A program made the position numbers and the translations under genes. Under the pieces are notes generated by a model. The model was not told where the DNA came from. It did not search any database and saw only the letters and a list, made by a program, of their open reading frames with translations. Below are positions 1 to 11,400 of a stretch of DNA of 13,201 nucleotides, in pieces. Within the stretch, counting starts at the first letter, position 1. Every line of letters starts with the position of its first letter. The stretch is from Ichthyophonus hoferi (Eukaryota > Opisthokonta > Ichthyosporea > Ichthyophonida > Ichthyophonidae), in assembly GCA_002751075.1 (NCBI GenBank), contig NAOQ01000930.1:8367-21567 (forward strand), read 5' to 3'.

Positions 1-746
1 TTTCTTGGCATATATGTACTCCGTGTATGCAAAGGGACAGTCATGTTTTGCTGTCTTTGCTCTTTTATTGCTAGTGTATTATATACTGTCGCGCAAGATA
101 TTGATTAATTCTTCTTTGACGTCACATATCCCTTTTGTGGACATCGATATCAGTTATGTCAATATGGAAACCAATATAAGAAGGCAGCACAGCACATTGG
201 GGGGCAGGGGCAAAGCCTTCGCTAATTAGAATTTCTGTTCTATTATGTCATGATAACGCAATCGAGTACCTGTATAGCTTTTTTAAAAAACTATTAAATG
301 CAAATAATAGTTCAGAATATGATGGCACATTTATTATTATTTCTTATTCTATAATTTATTTATTTTTTAAAAATGAATTGCTTTTTATATACGCAACTTA
401 ACTTTCTGTCCAGTAAAATCTAATGTAATCTGCTAGTAATCTAATCAGCTAACTAATGAATTCCTTATATTTAGAACAAAGATCTAAGTCTTACTTTCAA
501 TTGATCGGCTGCCAAGCATACAGAGAGTTAAAATAAGTAAGTCCTACTCACCTGTTAAATATATTAAAGGATTAATTGTATACTCAAGCATTGTATAGAA
601 TAATATTATCAGAAAGTTACAATCAAATTGTAAACGAGCGTTGAATCCCTAGAGCAAGTAACCACTTGTTTTAATACACATAAATTCACAGTTGTGCATT
701 GGTACCTTGTGCATTGGTATTTGTTTTATACATGTCTATGCAATGG

Positions 747-766
747 ATATATATATATATATATAT
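747..766. repeat. (AT)10 microsatellite
   Basis: Twenty bases of pure alternating AT in upstream flank. A second shorter run of the same kind lies at about 1137-1151. Confidence 0.95.
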
Positions 767-865
767 TGAATAATTAATTACATTAACTGCAAGATAAATT
801 TGAAGAGCAATCGCTCCTTACATTCGCTGAAATTAACGGATTAATTCCACATCAATGTTTAGTAG

Positions 866-880
866 CTAGTGGCGTACTAG
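866..880. repeat. small hairpin sharing a 10-mer with 1890-1899
   Basis: CTAGT and ACTAG face each other around a 5-base loop. The ten bases AGCTAGTGGC at 864-873 recur at 1890-1899, where they start a second, related hairpin (1892-1910) just upstream of the gene. The role is unknown. Confidence 0.5.
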
Positions 881-1194
881 ACACTGTATGATAACAATAT
901 TTATATAAAAATGCATATACGTACATACATATTATGTCCTATATAGTATGTATTTAATATATTGTATATATTGTATGTATATGTAGAGAATTTTAATGTA
1001 TTGAATATATATAATATTGTACTACACCTACTGGGCAATGCAGTTCAACCACACCACTATTATAAAATGGTAAATAAATGAGTGGGTTAATTAAAAATAA
1101 ATGGCAGAAGTATGCCGTATTGAGACAGTATATGTTATATATATATATATTTATAATTATTTGCATTGGTTGTATTAAATGTATTTTATAAAGA

Positions 1195-1801
1195 GAAACA
1201 TGCTGGAGATCATGCTTAAGTATGGATAGGATGCGGAAAGGGGTGGTCATAACAAGGACATTGAATGGGAGTATTGTTGAAGACAAGATAGAGAGTGTAA
1301 GGAGGAAGAATGAGAAGGACAAGGTAAAAGAGAGATTGTGGTTGTGGTTTCAAAATGGATAGGGGTTAATGGAAAACAGAGAAAACTTGTGAATGAAATA
1401 TGAAGGTTGTATTATGTCAAGTGTGATTAAAGGTAGAAAAAGAAGTTAACAGAGTCATAGGGTGGGGAAGGGGTGAAAAGAGGAGGTGGATAGTAGGAGG
1501 CTAAGTTGCATGAAAACAATCTCTAAAGTTATTGGTATTTTGGCTTACCTATTTATAAAATAAGGATAAGATTGCTGCTAGATGTCAGTCGAATATGAGT
1601 TGAGGTTCCTGTATACATGAAAATAGGATGAGAAGGGAGAGGGGATTTGGAGGAAGCTTTATGGGAAAGGATCATGTTGGAGTAGAAACTATGTGGGTGG
1701 CTCAGTGATAGTATAGCATTTAATAACGATAGCATAGAATCTACTGGACTATAATGTATTGAAGGCTGAGTGAAATATAAGTATAGGTGCATTTAAATTG
1801 C
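1195..1801 (+). other. strongly G-over-C, purine-rich block upstream of the gene
   Basis: Hand counting 1201-1800 gives about 184 G against 43 C on the plus strand, a ratio near 4:1, unlike the flanks. Runs such as GGGGAAGGGG and GAGGAGG recur. The block ends at a 13-base A tract (1802-1814). No protein family is recognisable: plus frames are broken by stops, and the minus-strand frames at 993-1322 and 1553-1792 look accidental. It could be an old retroposed copy with an A tail, a purine-skewed transcribed flank, or drift. I cannot choose between these. Confidence 0.55.
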
Positions 1802-1814
1802 AAAAAAAAAAAAA
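1802..1814 (+). repeat. A13 tract
   Basis: Thirteen consecutive A closing the purine-rich block. It may be the tail of a retroposed sequence or a nucleosome-poor element next to the promoter. No flanking target-site duplication was identified. Confidence 0.9.
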
Positions 1815-1834
1815 GATTAACCGAATCATAAAAC

Positions 1835-1843
1835 TATATAATA
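1835..1843 (+). promoter_or_regulatory. possible TATA-like element of the C2CD5 gene
   Basis: TATATAATA lies about 156-164 bases before the start codon, which would put a transcription start near 1865-1875. In DNA this AT-rich such strings arise often, so position is the only support. Confidence 0.22.
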
Positions 1844-1891
1844 GAAAACATTAGAAAAATATAGTTCTAACACTTCATTTATAAACATCAG

Positions 1892-1910
1892 CTAGTGGCC
1901 GCTACACTAG
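1892..1910 (+). promoter_or_regulatory. hairpin in the probable 5' UTR or proximal promoter
   Basis: CTAGTG (1892-1897) and CACTAG (1905-1910) form a 6-bp stem around a GC-rich 7-base loop. It lies 89-107 bases upstream of the start codon and resembles the hairpin at 866-880. It could be a protein site or RNA structure; function is unproven. Confidence 0.35.
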
Positions 1911-1946
1911 TGTGATGATTATTAGTTGCACAGCTTTTTACAGTTA

Positions 1947-1985
1947 ATGTTTGGAAAAGAGGGAAGTATTTCTATTGACATATAG
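1947..1985 (+). promoter_or_regulatory. possible upstream ORF in the 5' UTR
   Basis: ATG at 1947 opens 12 codons (starting MFGKEG) and a TAG at 1983-1985, ending 13 bases before the main start in another frame. If transcription begins upstream of 1947 this could reduce main-frame translation. The TAA at 1945-1947 is in frame with the main ATG, so no N-terminal extension is possible within this exon. Confidence 0.3.
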
Positions 1986-1998
1986 TCTACTAGTCAAC

Positions 1999-2016
1999 AT
2001 GCCGGCCGTTGTCAAG
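1999..2016 (+). CDS. C2CD5: C2CD5 coding exon 1 (start codon, residues 1-6)
   Basis: Only 18 coding bases, reading MPAVVK, then an AAG|GTAATA donor in phase 0. Joined to exon 2 it gives MPAVVKVRIIEARDLPIM, which lines up without gaps with the human start (MPGKLKVKIVAGRHLPVM, recalled). That fit identifies so small an exon across a 1.4-kb intron. Confidence 0.88.
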
Positions 2017-5000
2017 GTAATAAAGTGAACAGTTTATCTGTTACATGACTGTATTGCATTAGAAATGTGGTCTAGATATATCATTTATTGACTCTTATAT
2101 CTCTATCCTTCTGGGATTTATGCTGTACAAGTGTATTTTTTGCTATGGTAATATTATATCCTGGACTCGGTTCACCTTGAGTTTTTTTGTATGTTTTAGA
2201 TTTTTTTGAGTAGATAGTTATGTATGTTAGAAATAAACATTATACATATTATATATATTACATATATCATACATACATATATACTATAAACCCATATCTA
2301 CATGCATGTATGCTATCATGGATATCCTCACCCTATCATACTATTATACTATCATACTCTCATATTATCATACTATCATACTCTCATATTATCATACTAT
2401 TATATTATCATACTATCATACTATCATACTATCATACTATTATACTTTCATATTATCATACTATTATATTATCATACTATCATACTATTATACTCTCATA
2501 TTATCATATTATCATACTCTCATACTATCATATTCTCATATTATCATACTATCATACTATCATACTATTATACTCTCATATTATCATACTATCATACTAT
2601 TATATTATCATACTATCATACTATCATAATATTATACTCTCATACTATCATACTATTATATTATCATACTATCATACTCTCATACTCTCACACTCTCACA
2701 CTCTCATACTCTCATACTCTCATACTATCATACTATCATACTATCATACTCTCACACTCTCACACTCTCACACTCTCACACTCTCATACTATCATACTAT
2801 CATATTATCATAGTATCATACTCTCATACTCACATACTCTCATACTATCATATTACCATACTATCATACTCTCATATTATCATACTCTCATACTATCATA
2901 CTCTCATACTCTCATACTATCATACTATCATACTATTATATTATCATACTATCATACTATTATACTCTCATATTATCATACTATCAGACTATTATATTAT
3001 CATATTCTCATATTATCGTACTATCATACTATCATACTCTCATATTATCATATTATCATACTATCATACATACTAGCCTACTATCGTACTGTGATCTTAA
3101 CATCCTATTATTCCATGGCATCCATATGACCACACATGGCCATGTGTAATAACTTATAATTGATAACCAGTACTCAGTTAGAGTAGACCTCCATATATAG
3201 TAATGACTTTACCCGTCTTTCTGTAAATATATGTACACAATATGTCTATAGGCTACCATTTGTGTTACCTTGGCACTAGGAAAGGTTTAATGAATGCAGG
3301 GAACTAATGGTTGATGTGTTATGTTATACTGTGTTATGTTATTTTGTGCTGTGTTGTGTTATATCTTACTTTACCATTCTATGCTATGCTGTGTTGTATT
3401 GTGTTATATTATATTATATTATGTTATCTTATGTGGTGTTGGGTTGGGGTTAGGTGCGTATTATAGAGGCGCGTGACCTGCCTATTATGAACCAGAGGAC
3501 TGATTTGACAGATGCATATGTAGAGGTAAGAAACATATATCTGCATGTATAGGTATATATATATGTATGTATCTATTTGTGTATGTAATGGATGTATATA
3601 AATGTTTTTAATAAGGGAACTAATATTATTTATATATATATATATAAATATCTCTTTCTTTTATGCTTTTTTTGTGCTATTTTTTCTTGGGGTTTTTTGT
3701 CATTTTTTATTCATCCAATCACCGTATTAGTGGTGAGATAAGAGAATAGAGGTGAGTGGCTATTATGTTTTGATTGGGTAAGGACCATGGTTGAGCGGGG
3801 AGGTAATTGTATGGTTAATTAAATGCAGTGATATTACTGGATGCGCATTGGCTGACTATAATTAAGAACTGGTAGTGATTATATAATTAAAGAAAGGGAA
3901 TGCTTGTTTAATCTTTGCTATTAGGGAGACGTGATTAAATATAATGCGGATATAAGATACGATATGCACATTATACGCCGACTTTTGGATTGGATGCCAC
4001 ATTTTATTGTACAACAACAGCTAATCATTCTGTGTTGGGACCCAGGTTAAAATTAAAGATAAGTCATATGAAACACCAATAGCAAAGAAGACACTTAATC
4101 CAATATGGAAACAAGATTTCCGTTTTGAGCTGGAGGATTCTGAAATACAAGATGAAGTTCTGGAGATAAAGTGCGTTCTGTGTGTGTTTGTATTGTATTG
4201 TTATTATATATTATATAATGTATATATACTGTACACCTATCTGATTATTTATATCAAATTTATGTTTTTTCCTATAATTATATATATAATTATTTCTTCT
4301 TTATCTATGACATTGACATTGTATTTATAATATGTGTACCTATCTTTCTAAAGACAATCGACGCTCACATCTTCTTTTTATCTTTCTGCGTTCTTTTTCT
4401 TTCTCTTTCTCTACCTCTATCTCTCTATCTCCTACCTCTATCTATCGATAGAGTAATAGACTACGATAAGATTAGTTCAGATGATGCTATAGGTAAAGTT
4501 TATCTCTCTTTGGCCCCACTCCTTCCCTGGGAAAAGCCCAGACAGCTATCAGGCTGGTACCCTATATACGACACACTGCGAGGTTAGTATGTGGAACAGA
4601 GGCCGTCGGTAGGGCATGTATACTATTATACCTGCTATCGTTCATACTATTGTACATACATACTATTATACAGACTATTATACATACTATTATACGTACA
4701 TACTATTATACATATATACTATTGTACATACTATTATACATATATACTATCGTACATACTATTATACATAATACTATACATAAATACTATCACGCATATT
4801 ATCATACATACTACTATACATACTATTATAAATACTGTTATACATACTATTATACATACTGTTATACATACTATTATGCATACTGTTATACATACTGTTA
4901 TACATACTATTATACATACTGTTATACATACTGTTATACATACTGTTATACATACTGTTATACATACTGTTGTAAATACTGTTATACATACTGTTATACA

Positions 5001-6163
5001 TACTGTTATACATACGTACTATCATGCATACTATCATTCGGTCTAGCATCAGGCCCAACCTATAATATCACATCTAGTTTGTTTCTATCCACCTTCTATT
5101 GGGGCAGAGCGCGCCACGTTAGGATATGGTGGTGCTTTTATATATCTTGTTGAGTATTACAACTTCGCTTACTGCGATATGATGTGTGTCTGTATGGCAT
5201 GTATATATGTTTATGTCTGTGGAATGCACGTTTGTATATATGTATGTACCTATGTCTCAATGTGTTTATATATGCACATGTGTCTATATTTAATTGTATA
5301 CATGCGTGTATATGTGTATGTATATGTGTATTTATTTTCGCTTCTTTATTCCTACATAGAATTATTCATCTAAACTGATACCAGCTTTCTATTATAGTTT
5401 TAATGTGATTAACTATTGGTCTACCGGTTAATCTTAAATTCAGGAATCCGCGGAGAGATTAATCTATCAGTGAAAATTGATATGTTTAATAATCAAAATC
5501 AATATAGTGATGCCTCAGTGGGGGTCAAGATCTTTGCAAGTATGTCTTATAATTTATTTCTGGTTATTCATTGGTTTATAAATGGCTGAATGAAATTCAA
5601 TATAATATAATATAATATAATATATAATAATATGAGAGGCTATAGTAACATATATACTAATATATAGTGAGGTATATAGTAATTTATACTGCGTTTAATA
5701 GGATATAGTAGCATATAATATTATATAGTGTGCTATATAGTAATATATGGTAATACAAAGTACATACATGACCTTAACCCGGTGCCAATAAACTAATATT
5801 TAACATGCTATTCTGGTTGGCTGTAGTGAGTGTTCTTCCTCCTGGATTTCGATTGGTTAAAATGCATGGATTTGTCGAAGAATTAGTGGTCGATAATGAT
5901 CCTGAATATCATTGGGTAGGTTCAAGCCTATCTATCTCTATAAATTATATGGTATATATATATATATATATATGTTTATATGCATGCGTGTGTATATACA
6001 TCATGCCTTTCATTTACATATATATCCATTTATCTATCTTTATATATATACGTGTTTGCCTTTATTGCATTATTTTCCTTTCTGTTTATATGTGGTGATA
6101 TCTTGTTTTCTTTCTTTTGCATACACATTATTGTTATTATTATAATTATAATTATAATAATTA

Positions 6164-6206
<43 letters not shown>

Positions 6207-6642
6207 TGTATTTATTATTATTATTATTATTGCTATTATTATTGTCATTACTATTATTACTACTACTATTACTGTAATTATTGCTATAATCCTATTATCT
6301 TTTCCACCTTAAGCCTCACCATTGCCAATGTTCCATAGTAAACTTTATTTCTCTTTCTCTTCTCCCTCTCTCCCTCATTCCTACCATATCACATTATAGC
6401 ACATTTCCAGTATTTTATTATTTTTAAATAGCCAATTACATTAAACCCTTATATATAGTTAGGTTATGCATCTAGATAATAATATAGTGTAATAAGTAAA
6501 TTTATGTCTTTTTGGCTTTGAGATTAAGCAATTATTTGGGACCTATAGTAATATAATATAGTTTATAGTTTAATATAACACTAAGCACTAGGCACATTAT
6601 CAGCAATACTTAATCTAATTGTTCTTCATATTTAAATATATG

Positions 6643-6678
<36 letters not shown>

Positions 6679-7604
6679 AATCTTGCGGCTTTAATCATAC
6701 TATTCGATTGACTTGACCTTTTTGCCATCCAATTATCACTACTAATAGGTTTGTACCATACTGTATTTGAAATGGTATATACAAACAACATGATATATAT
6801 TATACCATATTATATTATACAGTATTATCTTATAAGCTACTATTGTTGTTATAGTGATGCAAAGAAAGATAAATGTTTGAAAGGGCAATAAGAAAAATAA
6901 ATAATGTATAGAAACAGAGAGAGAAGGAGGGAGAGAGAGGTGATATTCTACTATTCACTGCCTTTACCTATCCCTCTACCCTATGACATCACCGCAGACC
7001 TCTTTTTCATTTGTTTTCTTAGATTTTATGATGCAAATATATCTCATGTCCACAAATGAACTGCTAGTTTTAAATTGCTTTTGTTTGCTTAAAATAATGA
7101 GGGTGTTTATTTTCTTTTTCTTTTTTTTAATCATGGCATCTTTCAGGTGGATAATTTCAGAACACCTAGATCATCCAATGAAGCAAGACAGAGACTATTT
7201 TATCGGTTGAATAATGAGCTCCAACGACGAATAGGACTAAAGGTTTTGGTATGTGGTGACATCTATATATGGCTATAATTGGAGATATTTGATTGGTAGT
7301 GTGAAAGTACGGCTATTACATAACCACCGGGGTGTTTAATATATTAAGGTTATATGTTCATATATAATATAATATATTATATTATGTTTTCCTATATGAT
7401 ATAATATCATACATGTACATCATGTGAGTTTATACGAAAATTGCTTTCCTTTTTTTAGCCTTTTCACCTTTCTATTTGTTAACGATATGCCTTTTACTCT
7501 GATATGTTATGCTACTATTGGTAGATATGTTGGTGTGTATTCACCGATGGCTCTTTATTGGGATAGAACTAGGTATATGAAAAAAATAAAAATGTATATC
7601 TCTC

Positions 7605-7657
<53 letters not shown>

Positions 7658-8413
7658 TATTATTATTATTTATACACCCCCCATCTAATAGGTTAATCAT
7701 CATTTCCTTTATCCAATCAGTTAGAAAACAACAATACAGTTGAAATTACTATTAAATATTAAATATAGTTCTATCCATTCGTGAATATCCTTTTATTTTT
7801 TAAAGCAAAACAAAACCACTACTACCGGTCTTTCTATCACCTCACGTCTTTCATGCTACCCTACATCCATACCTCAATATTTATCTTTTTTAAAAAACAA
7901 ACCTATTCACTTACCATATCACAATCACATCCCTGCCTACAGGAGGTAGGAGGCAATGCATTGGTAGGATATCAGCAAAGCTTTGACGTAGAAGAAGAAT
8001 ACGGATTGGTTGCTAGAGGTATTGGTACGGCCGTTACATTGGTCAGCACTGTACCGGGTGACCAATTCCTATCCGAGCCTGCTAGTGGATCTGCAGTAGT
8101 AAGCCAATTGCCACTATATTGCTATTCGGCTATGTTATGTTATTATCTTTTGGTTTTTGTTCTCTTTCTGTCTATTTATGCTATTTCTGTTGTGTTCACC
8201 CATTATTTTTTTTGCTTGTGTTCTTTCTCCATTGATCTCTTTTAATTATACTCTCGTGCCATTTTTCATATATTTATTTATTACATTTACATGTTTTTTA
8301 CTTTTCTAGTTTCTTTACCTACATCCATAGACCATAATCATATACTAATAGGATAAACATATGCAGTCATTCGCTTATGTACTCATAATATACCACGTAA
8401 CAACATACATACA

Positions 8414-8446
<33 letters not shown>

Positions 8447-11400
8447 TATCAACTAGAATAGGTCTGTGCAATCATAATATAGATATAACTATTCTATCTA
8501 TCTCTGATCATTAGTTATATTTCCGTTAGTATATCCTACCAGCTCTATTTACTTATATTATACGTGTTAGATATACTAGATAGAATAAGAAACATAGTGA
8601 CAGAGGAGGTTAGAATTTAAAAAGGAGATTAAAATTAACTAACGTTTACTACTGGTTGTTTTGTATCCCTCATCTATTTAATATAATATATGGCATTATA
8701 ATACAGTGTGATATAATAAATTGGAATGTAATATTATATGCTATAATATAATATAATACAGTACAATGCAATACTATAATACAATATATTGTATTATTTC
8801 TATTTATAACCATCTGATTATTATGCAGTTAACAGGATCTAAGGACACCTCAATCATAACATCTGCCCATCCCTCTCTTTCATTGGCTGGGGCACCTGTT
8901 CAGGAAGCCCTTGGTAAATAAGCCTTTATTTTTATTGGCCTATTAAATTTTTTACTTTGTATTAATGGACCTATTGCAATGTAGTATGTTTCTATGTTAG
9001 TGTGGTATTAAGGGTTAAAAGATTTACCCATCGAATATATAACTTAATGTATTGAATCACACTGTAAAATATAAAATGGTGGTTGTTTTTTATTGGTATA
9101 TTTCTTTGTGAGTACATTCTATTGGTGGGAAGTATAATTTTGCATAATGTTCGTTAAGTACTGTTTTGTTAATTGGAGTTAATTGGAGTTAATTACATAC
9201 TTACGAATGCTCACTAACAACAATAATGCTTATAATGGTGTGTGATGTTGCATATTATTGTCACTATAGTTCCATCTTCTTAAATATTATATTGTATTAT
9301 ACTAGAGTATATTGTATTATACTAGATTATATTGTATTATACTGGATTATATTGTATTATACTAGATTATATTGTATTATACTGGATTATGTTGTATTAT
9401 ACTAGAGTATATTGTATTATACTAGATTATATTGTATTGTACTAAATAATATTGTATTATACTAGATTATATTGTATTATATTAGATTATATTGTATTAT
9501 ACTAAATTATATTGTATTATATTAGATTATATTGTATTATACTAGATTATATTGTATTATATTGAATTATATAGTAAGCTTCAATACTTACTTGTTTCTT
9601 TTCTTTCTTTCTCTAATAATATATGTTTATAGAGTCATATAATGAACTGTCTTTCTCCCAAACTGACCCGAATCGTGCGTCATTTGCATCGGGCGACTTA
9701 TATAGGTTAGTATATTGCAGGCGACTATGTTATTATTATGTGTGGTAGTGGTGGCATTACGATTATTATGGGTGCTGTGTTGGTTGTGGTGGTTGATATT
9801 GTTGTTGTTTTGGCTATTAATATTATTATCACGAGAAGAAGTAGTAGTACTTTGTAATATACTATTATAATGTATTATAGTATAATGTATTGTATTGGTT
9901 TACTTTATTTTATTTTATATTGTATTGTATTGCATTATATTATAGTATATTATATTATATTATTAGATATTATATTATATTATACTATACTATACTCTAC
10001 TATACCACACTACACTACACCATGCTGTACTATACTGCACCACACTATACTATAATATGCTATACTATACTACATTACACCATACTAAACTACACCATAC
10101 TATACTATACTATACTATACTATACTATACTATACCACACTACACCATACTCTACTATACTATACTATACTATACTACACTATACTATACTCTACTATAT
10201 TACACTAAACTATACTACACTACACTATATTATACTACACTACACTACACTATACTATACTATACTATACATACTATACTATAATATATCATACTATACT
10301 ATAACACACTACACTATCCTATACTATACTATACTATACTATACTACACCATACTCTACTATACTATACTGTACCGTACTGCCCTACCCGCCCTTACCCT
10401 AACCCATACCTTTGTTGTCCCCCTACAGTTCGAGTGCGACCTCTGGGCCTACTATTCTTAAAGCCTATAAACAGCCTGGTCCCTCAAAGCAACGGTTTTA
10501 TCAGGATGACGTCACTTTGGTCACTCTTATAGACTTTCCACCTGGTGAGTTGATAGTGCCTGCGATATAGCTAGAGTGCATATAGATGGATGTGTGTGTT
10601 CATGTATATAGGTATGTATATGTATGTATGTGTACGTATGTGTGGGTGTGGGTGTGGGTGTGGGTGTATATAGCGGTGTATGTGGTATATTAGATTGGAT
10701 TTGTCTATACATATATGTGTTTTTATGTATATATATATTTTTTGTATGTATTTTGTGTATTATATTAGATTATATATGTGCATGTTTGTATACAATATAC
10801 ATATACTGTTATTTTTCTATATAGCAAAGAGCTAATATGCAATAAATACCATACAGGGATGGTGGTTGGCATAGGAGGTGTAGTGACGGCACGATCTATC
10901 AAGCTATTGGATAAGATAAAAGAGCCGGACGAACCGGAAACGAGAGATGCTTGGTGGCTAGAAATAAGAGAGGAGGTACAGGCTCACGCGAGGTATTAAC
11001 TCATTATTTAGATTGATCTATTTATGGCTTTACCCTACTCCTATTGTCTTTCTATATATGGCTATTTTTTAGTTTTTATTTCTATTGGTGTATGCTTTGA
11101 TGTTTATTGTTTATAGGTCTCATTTTTATTTTTTTATTTTTTTTATTTCTACAGATGGATTGTTTTGTTTATCTGACTCTAATTTTTGATGTAATTTTTG
11201 ATGTACTGTATTTGTATTGGTTATTAAGTATTAACATACAGTTGTGCTTATTATAGTCTAACTATGTCTACGAGATAAGATATTTATAATATTTAGTATA
11301 ATATAACCATATATGGTTTGAATATAATTTATTTCATTGGTTCCCATCTAACCATATTATGGCACTTTACCTCCTCCTTGATGTACTTTGCGTCCCTTTT

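Larger units (their letters stand above)
1..1194. other. AT-rich upstream flank, no gene recognised
   Basis: I see no supportable gene here on either strand. A 74-codon frame at 5-229 has no recognisable family and no exon borders I trust; its last part (about 195-222) is locally G-rich. The rest is AT-rich with short TA runs. Small motifs are a palindromic TGACGTCA at 117-124, an ATGCAAAT octamer at 298-305 and a small hairpin at 866-880. Part of an upstream gene's exon or UTR could lie here, but nothing shows it. Confidence 0.6.
2017..3453 (+). other. intron 1 (1437 bp)
   Basis: It runs from GTAATA to GGTTAG. The middle half is the 8-bp array at 2333-3068, followed by a TGTTA-type pentamer stretch at about 3315-3425 that serves as an unusual, G/T-rich approach to the acceptor. 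2017-2332 and 3090-3310 are plain AT-rich DNA with no feature I can name. Confidence 0.88.
5916..7146 (+). other. intron 6 (1231 bp)
   Basis: It runs from GTAGGT to TTTCAG. It holds (TA)n at 5953-5973, a TTA/TAT trinucleotide array at 6127-6295, a polypyrimidine stretch at 6340-6380, (TA)15 at 6645-6674 and a polypurine stretch at 6915-6940. The open frames rich in Ile, Leu, Tyr or Asn come from the trinucleotide array. The remainder is AT-rich with no recognisable gene. Confidence 0.9.

Noticed and set aside
5-229. 74-codon frame at the left edge as an exon of an upstream gene
   Set aside because: Composition and sequence suggest nothing conserved, and no convincing splice border was found; left as unassigned flank.
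1195-1814. LINE or transposase remnant
   Set aside because: Translations in all frames show no reverse transcriptase, endonuclease or transposase motif, so no element is named.
2333-3068. CRISPR-like repeat array
   Set aside because: There are no spacers. Units are directly adjacent 8-mers in an animal-type intron.
2220-3129. Long open frames of 107-275 codons of Ser-Tyr-His-Ile-Leu repeats
   Set aside because: They are reading frames of the 8-bp array. No plus frame of its units contains a stop, so length means nothing.
4591-5153. Open frames of 94-167 codons on both strands (HTVI, YCYT, YNSM repeats)
   Set aside because: Product of the 12-bp array, whose unit length is a multiple of three; it lies inside intron 4.
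5919-5930. GGTTCAAGCC resembling a tRNA T-loop
   Set aside because: It overlaps the exon 6 donor region and no acceptor stem, D-arm or anticodon arm can be built around it.
7785-7794. ATATCCTTTT resembling a U12-type donor
   Set aside because: It lies in mid-intron 7. Exons 7 and 8 join in frame at ordinary GT and AG sites.
9870-10402. Open frames up to 170 codons of Tyr-Thr-Ile-Leu
   Set aside because: Product of the TATAC pentamer array in intron 10.
10391-10405. Telomere-like CTTACCCTAACCC
   Set aside because: Less than two full repeats, next to an acceptor pyrimidine tract; not an interstitial telomere array.
10507-10514. TGACGTCA as a regulatory CRE in exon 11
   Set aside because: The bases are explained by the codons for Asp-Asp-Val-Thr.
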